A stretch of 64,000 nt of DNA from Mytilus trossulus (Eukaryota > Mollusca > Bivalvia > Mytilida > Mytilidae): positions 33,085,578 through 33,149,577 of the forward strand of contig NC_086378.1 of NCBI RefSeq assembly GCF_036588685.1, given 5' to 3'. The number at the start of each line of letters is the position of its first letter. Position 1 is the stretch's first letter. The position numbers and the translations under genes were made by a program. Below, piece after piece: positions 61,501 to 64,000 of this stretch. Below the pieces are notes generated by a model. That model searched no databases, had not been told where the DNA came from, and worked only from the letters and a program-made list of their open reading frames with translations.

Positions 61501-63765
61501 GTTATAACATTCTTCGACATGACAAACTGTTGAGCAATGCAAAAGAAAAAAATCAACAGCCTAAAAAACAGCTGTATTAGTATTGACGGAAATGATTTCA
61601 CTCATTACATCTGCACACAAAGCACAAATACTCAAAAACAAACATGAAAAAAGCAAAAGACAAAAAATGCCAATCTAAGAGCACTCTCAGTTACTGAAAC
61701 CTTGCTCGAATTCAATATAAACTCATTAAAAAAATATGTTTATCGTCAACGAATGGAATCAGTAAAATATCAAAATCATTTGAAGATTAAAAAACTAAGA
61801 GATCTCTTGTAAGTTCAACATTGAATTTTTGTATCAATCTGCAGATTTTCAGTGAAGTTGCATACAAAGCAAAATCAAGAGAGGATATAATGCATGGATT
61901 TGACGAATTTCTAGATCAAACAACAGTTCTTCCTCCCGGGCAGTGGGATCCAGAAATACGTCTAGAACCGCCGACGAAAGTACCATCTCAGGTCTGTAAT
62001 TTATAAATAATTTGGTTGATACTAATAGTTAAGCTAGTTGTTTATTAAGAGGCTGTCCAAGTAAATATCAGGCAAATCCTATGAAATGGGTGGCACACCA
62101 TTATTTTTTCCCACTGCATTTTTGGTTCCAATGCAATGTTTATATCATGCAGAGGATATATATGTCAAAGATATTTTTGAATCAACAGTGGATGGCTCAG
62201 AAAATGACTTGAAATTTCACTAACAATGCAACAAAATTTTGTACAAAATGAAGTGTTATCTCCCCTTTTCAATGACTTTTCAGTTCTTTCTATGTATTTT
62301 TTTTCTCTTTATTTGTTGCAGTTAATAGAAAATCAAAAAATAACTTTGAGAAAGAAGGAATCTGTGATATGAAATAGATGAACAAATTTTGAAAACAAAC
62401 TATGTCATGTGCCATCCACTGCCTGGTTTTTCCATGGACCTCCTCTTAATTTTTTTCTCAAGTATATACAAATGAAAAGAAATATAACTTCTTCTATGCT
62501 GCATATTATTTTTGTGATAATTAAATGATCAGAAACTGTTTTAATCTGTGATTGTATTAGGGTTAAACCTTTTTTTCTATTTCCCTGAATGTTTTGGTAT
62601 CACTGTCACTGCTCTTATCTTTTAATGTTTCCTCTATCACACAGGAAGGACGAAGGAGGTTTGAATCAATCGCTGAAGAGGAACACAGCGATCCTACACT
62701 AGTACGAACTGGAAGGTAGATAATATTTTTGAAGTGTTCTTATCTAGAATTTGTTACAGATCTTTAAATTTTAAATTTTTGTAGTTGTTCCCTTTGTTTT
62801 CTATTTTGTGATAAATGTATTAAAAGTAAGATTCAAAACTGCAATTATTACAATATTAAAGACAGAGTATACCAAATGTTTCTCAAAGAATTAACACTAT
62901 ATGTGTTATTTTATCATTTTTATTAAAAACTAGCTTAGATATTCTAGTGAAAAGTAAGGTTATTTTTCAAAATCTAATTACATCACAAAATTATATTCAT
63001 ATTCTTATTTTACATTTGTTTAGATTATTTGGTGGTCTGATTGAAGACGTAAAACGAAAGGTTCCATTTTACATCAGTGACTTCAAAGATGGTTTTCACA
63101 TACAGTGTCTCGGTGCCGTTCTTTTTATGTATCTAGCCACACTAACACCTAACATTACATTTGGAGCTTTACTAGGACAATCAACACACCACTACATGGT
63201 ACGTGACACTTATAAAGTAAACTAATGTATAAAAAGAAGAAACGGTTTCATAAATAACAAAAACAATGATTAAAAAAATACATATATTTTTACAAAATTG
63301 AAAAGAAAGAGTATAACCCCCCCCCTCCATTTCAGCAAAAAGAATCAGCAAACCATTTTAACAGAGAAATTAGATTCTATCACACTTTCGGCATAATCTT
63401 TGAATTGCTGTTTCGTCGACTTTTAACCCATGTTTCAGTTTATTCACTCAGTGAGTCTGAAAGATGACTGCCAATTTGTAAAGTTTCTCTCGGTTTTAGT
63501 TTGTACCCGGATTTATGACTGTATACTACTGTTGCCTTTTTTTTTTTATAAATATACATATACGAAAAATTCATACAATGGTTTGATATATCATTTTCAC
63601 TCAGATTCTCTATTATTTATTTCGTTTACAGGGAACAATGGAATGTATTGTAGCTGTTGCATTTGTGAATCTGGTTTTTGCATTGTTTGGTGGACAGCCA
63701 TTGATTATAATGGGTAGTACCGGACCTGTACTTGTGTTGGAAATTATAATATACACAATGTGTCG
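49502..63765 (+). CDS. SLC4A (NBC-like): SLC4-family sodium bicarbonate cotransporter-like gene, 5' part (10 exons, partial)
   Basis: Plasma-membrane bicarbonate transporter. Ten coding exons join in frame (49502-49562, 54295-54424, 57430-57590, 58561-58728, 59148-59248, 59551-59796, 61845-61991, 62645-62715, 63024-63198, 63632-63765), giving about 464 codons. The cytosolic domain shows [20 protein letters not shown] and [13 protein letters not shown] (shared with NBC/NDCBE members), [43 protein letters not shown] and [15 protein letters not shown]. Then come [20 protein letters not shown], the SLC4 signature just before TM1, TM1 (about [22 protein letters not shown]), TM2 (about [20 protein letters not shown]) and the conserved STGPVLV. 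These features favour the sodium-coupled NBC branch over the AE exchangers. The N-terminus is short (about 20 residues before SLAVTEF). The remaining membrane domain lies beyond the window. Whether transport is electrogenic cannot be told from this part. Confidence 0.88.
50475..50699. mobile_element. MITE with 17-bp terminal repeats and a 28-base G run
   Basis: AGGGAGCTACCATTTGA at the left and its exact complement at the right. Inside are about 28 consecutive G (50499-50526) and then several 'gtcctgc(a/c)ttttttttt' units. Length about 225 bp, non-coding. Target duplication not certain. Confidence 0.75.
52147..52205 (+). mobile_element. Truncated CAGTGGCGGATCC-family MITE
   Basis: Starts CAGTGGCGGATCCAGGGG and ends soon after 'ggaacccccctttttttgac'; the opposite end is missing. 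Third copy of the family in this window. Confidence 0.65.
52284..52742 (+). repeat. Diverged tandem array, about 44-bp unit, 10-11 copies
   Basis: The unit is roughly TTTTTGTTAGCTCACACC then ATACAGAGGTTCAGAAGAACC. Individual copies differ by several substitutions and small indels, so the array is old. It lies wholly in SLC4 intron 1. No protein-coding periodicity (44 is not a multiple of three). Confidence 0.8.
52790..52925 (-). repeat. Family C repeat, minus-strand copy
   Basis: 'ctgaactccgaggaaaattc', 'aaatggcaaaatcaaa', 'acacatcaaacgaatgg' and 'aactgtcatattcctgac' in order, the complement of 33490-33610. Confidence 0.75.
54295..54424 (+). CDS. SLC4 exon 2
   Basis: Acceptor TTTCTTTCAG, donor GTAATT. 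Completes Arg, then reads [18 protein letters not shown] through [10 protein letters not shown] to EEVIWRESA. Ends phase 2. The end aligns with the conserved W(K/R)E(T/S)AR block of NBC proteins. Confidence 0.85.
54451..56926. mobile_element. Compound fold-back element cluster in SLC4 intron 2
   Basis: 54451-55065 is the approximate reverse complement of about 55800-56420 ('ttgccgattattgctccc' at 54451 against its complement at 56400). 55080-55440 is the complement of 55580-55940. A third inner copy lies at 56575-56800. Terminal sequences AGCTGGGGTCACACATTCAC occur at 55441 and inverted at about 56560 and 56926; GCGGGGTTCAC occurs at 55062 and inverted near 56430. The cluster has higher G+C than the rest of the window. 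The mirror open frames at 54663-54923 (minus) and 55943-56203 (plus) translate alike only because the arms are related; no transposase is recognisable. Confidence 0.75.
57430..57590 (+). CDS. SLC4 exon 3
   Basis: Acceptor CTTTTTCAG, donor GTAAGA. Reads (R)[18 protein letters not shown] through [13 protein letters not shown] to TNIPQLA. This is the most conserved part of the SLC4 cytosolic core. Phase 2 in, phase 1 out. Confidence 0.92.
58185..58330 (-). repeat. Family C repeat in SLC4 intron 3
   Basis: Close to 52790-52925: 'ctgaactccgaggaaaattc', 'acacatcaaacgaatgg', 'gaactgtcatattcctgac', 'ggtacaggcattttc'. The surrounding intron (57591-58560) otherwise shows nothing. Confidence 0.75.
58561..58728 (+). 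CDS. SLC4 exon 4
   Basis: Acceptor TTAATTTTCAG, donor GTAAGA. Reads (D)[18 protein letters not shown] through [16 protein letters not shown] and a Ser/Thr/acidic linker to CRMPK. RRRIS followed by TSDSE is a possible basophilic kinase/casein kinase site; this is inference. Phase 1 out. Confidence 0.88.
59148..59248 (+). CDS. SLC4 exon 5, with a GC splice donor
   Basis: Acceptor TATTTTTTAG. Reads (T)[19 protein letters not shown] to ESSPLVK. Only the donor AAG|GCAAGT after 59248 leaves phase 0, which the next exon (LNKPFMKK) requires. Using the GT four bases on brings a stop (TAA) directly in the next exon. The intron is therefore a GC-AG intron, with a donor otherwise perfectly matching the consensus. 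Confidence 0.8.
59551..59796 (+). CDS. SLC4 exon 6
   Basis: Acceptor CTCTCTTCAG, donor GTAAGA, 82 codons in phase 0. Reads [53 protein letters not shown] and [16 protein letters not shown], matching the cytosolic-domain core of NBC proteins. Confidence 0.93.
59885..60300. repeat. Dispersed mollusc repeat in SLC4 intron 6
   Basis: 'gggtaatgtgtcaaagagac' and 'aacaacccgacca', then 'cccgcacccggaggcgtcct' and 'cttctgacttgggacaggc' with 'gttaaacatgttta'. A composite I remember as abundant in mussels. The tail overlaps the module at 23270-23440 in the opposite orientation. Confidence 0.6.
60540..61060 (+). repeat. Second dispersed repeat in SLC4 intron 6
   Basis: 'gtgggttgaacctggttt', 'atgccaaacctcccgctt' and 'gcaatgttaaaa' in order are recalled from mussel repeats. 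No other copy lies in this window, so support is only from memory. 61060-61840 holds low-complexity and AT-rich intron sequence. Confidence 0.4.
61845..61991 (+). CDS. SLC4 exon 7
   Basis: Acceptor CAATCTGCAG, donor GTCTGT, 49 codons in phase 0. Reads [38 protein letters not shown] and [11 protein letters not shown]. The LPPGxWDPxIRxEPP block is diagnostic for NBC-type SLC4 members. Confidence 0.93.
62049..62445. mobile_element. piggyBac-like MITE with TTAA target duplication in intron 7
   Basis: The ends GAGGCTGTCCA... and ...TGGACCTCCTC are imperfect complements, as are the following 'caggca' / 'tgcctgg' and 'gggtggcac' / 'gtgccatcc'. TTAA stands on both sides (62045-62048 and 62446-62449). 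397 bp, non-coding. Confidence 0.65.
62645..62715 (+). CDS. SLC4 exon 8
   Basis: Acceptor ATCACACAG, donor GTAGAT. Reads [20 protein letters not shown] and RTGR (last codon split). A short variable linker that ends in the conserved RTGR before the membrane domain. Vertebrate NBCs usually carry a longer linker here. Confidence 0.85.
63024..63198 (+). CDS. SLC4 exon 9 (signature and TM1)
   Basis: Acceptor CATTTGTTTAG, donor GTACGT. Reads (R)[39 protein letters not shown] and [19 protein letters not shown]. FGGLxxDxKRKxPFY is the SLC4 family signature; the hydrophobic stretch after it is TM1. Ends in phase 0. Confidence 0.94.
63632..63765 (+). CDS. SLC4 exon 10 (TM2 and start of TM3)
   Basis: Acceptor TTTCGTTTACAG, donor GTATGC. 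Reads [38 protein letters not shown] and IIYTMC plus a split Arg codon. [15 protein letters not shown] is conserved in NBC members. Vertebrate relatives have an EK/ER(I/L)LF(K/N)F sequence where this has EIIIYTMC, so TM3 entry is diverged. Phase 2 out. Confidence 0.9.
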
Positions 63766-63949
63766 GTATGCAGAATTTAAATATTTCAAATCTTGTCTTG
63801 AATTTTAATTTACCTTTTTTAAAGACTTACGAATGCAATTGCATATTAGGAACGCATTGGTTTCATATATAAAAGTTATGATTACAATAAAGCGAATGAG
63901 TTAGTTACTCACAGTATAAGTTTTTCTAAGAATCTTATTATCTTGACAG

Positions 63950-63973
63950 AAACCTTCTTTATTTACGTTTAGG
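63950..63973 (+). CDS. Possible SLC4 micro-exon 11 (24 bp)
   Basis: TTGACAG|AAAC opens and AGG|GTAAGT closes a 24-bp segment. Joined to the split Arg codon it reads NLLYLRL in frame and leaves phase 2. This resembles the (N/D)FDYLEFRL or LSYLSLR segment that follows in NBC proteins. The donor is a perfect consensus. The window ends 27 bases later, so the next exon cannot be used to test it. Confidence 0.35.
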
Positions 63974-64000
63974 GTAAGTGCCATTCCAACAGTTTCCGAT

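Noticed and set aside
63955-64000. Exon starting after TTTACGTTTAG and running to the window end
   Set aside because: It gives an in-phase reading (VSAIPTVSD) with no resemblance to the SLC4 segment expected there, and the sequence at the junction is itself a consensus donor. The micro-exon reading fits better.

Overview
The window looks like AT-rich nuclear DNA from a bivalve mollusc, most likely a mussel (Mytilidae). The reasons are long intergenic and intronic stretches packed with short dispersed repeats, MITEs and fold-back elements of types I remember from mussel sequences, intron-containing genes with GT-AG sites, and very few long open frames. The species call rests on recollection and was not checked by a search.

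Layout. 1-5 kb: dispersed repeats, a decayed copy of a multicopy invertebrate protein-coding element with an inverted partial copy of itself, and a TA-flanked MITE between the two. 5-27.5 kb: two intact, intronless cytochrome P450 genes on the minus strand (7419-8927 and 25270-26778), 502 codons each, about 87% identical, with homologous 5' and 3' flanks. They are a tandem segmental duplication now separated by about 16 kb of repeats, including a MULE-like element with transposase remnants and several MITEs. 28-34 kb: repeats, dominated by a nearly perfect inverted repeat of about 2.5 kb with 1.1-kb arms. 34-49 kb: mostly non-coding, with a candidate TATA promoter plus 5' non-coding exon at 34.7 kb and dispersed repeats. 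49.5-64 kb: the 5' part of a plus-strand, multi-exon SLC4-family bicarbonate transporter gene (NBC-like). Ten exons can be chained in frame: the cytosolic N-terminal domain and the first membrane segments, about 464 codons. The gene runs off the right end of the window.

The P450 pair and the transporter share no visible functional link. The P450s are microsomal CYP2-clan enzymes with all heme and oxygen-activation motifs present, so both copies should be functional. The SLC4 gene would supply bicarbonate transport (pH regulation, possibly shell mineralisation). Its introns hold a GC-AG splice pair, a 44-bp tandem array, a compound fold-back element cluster and a TTAA-flanked MITE. No rRNA, tRNA, CRISPR or prokaryotic feature was recognised.
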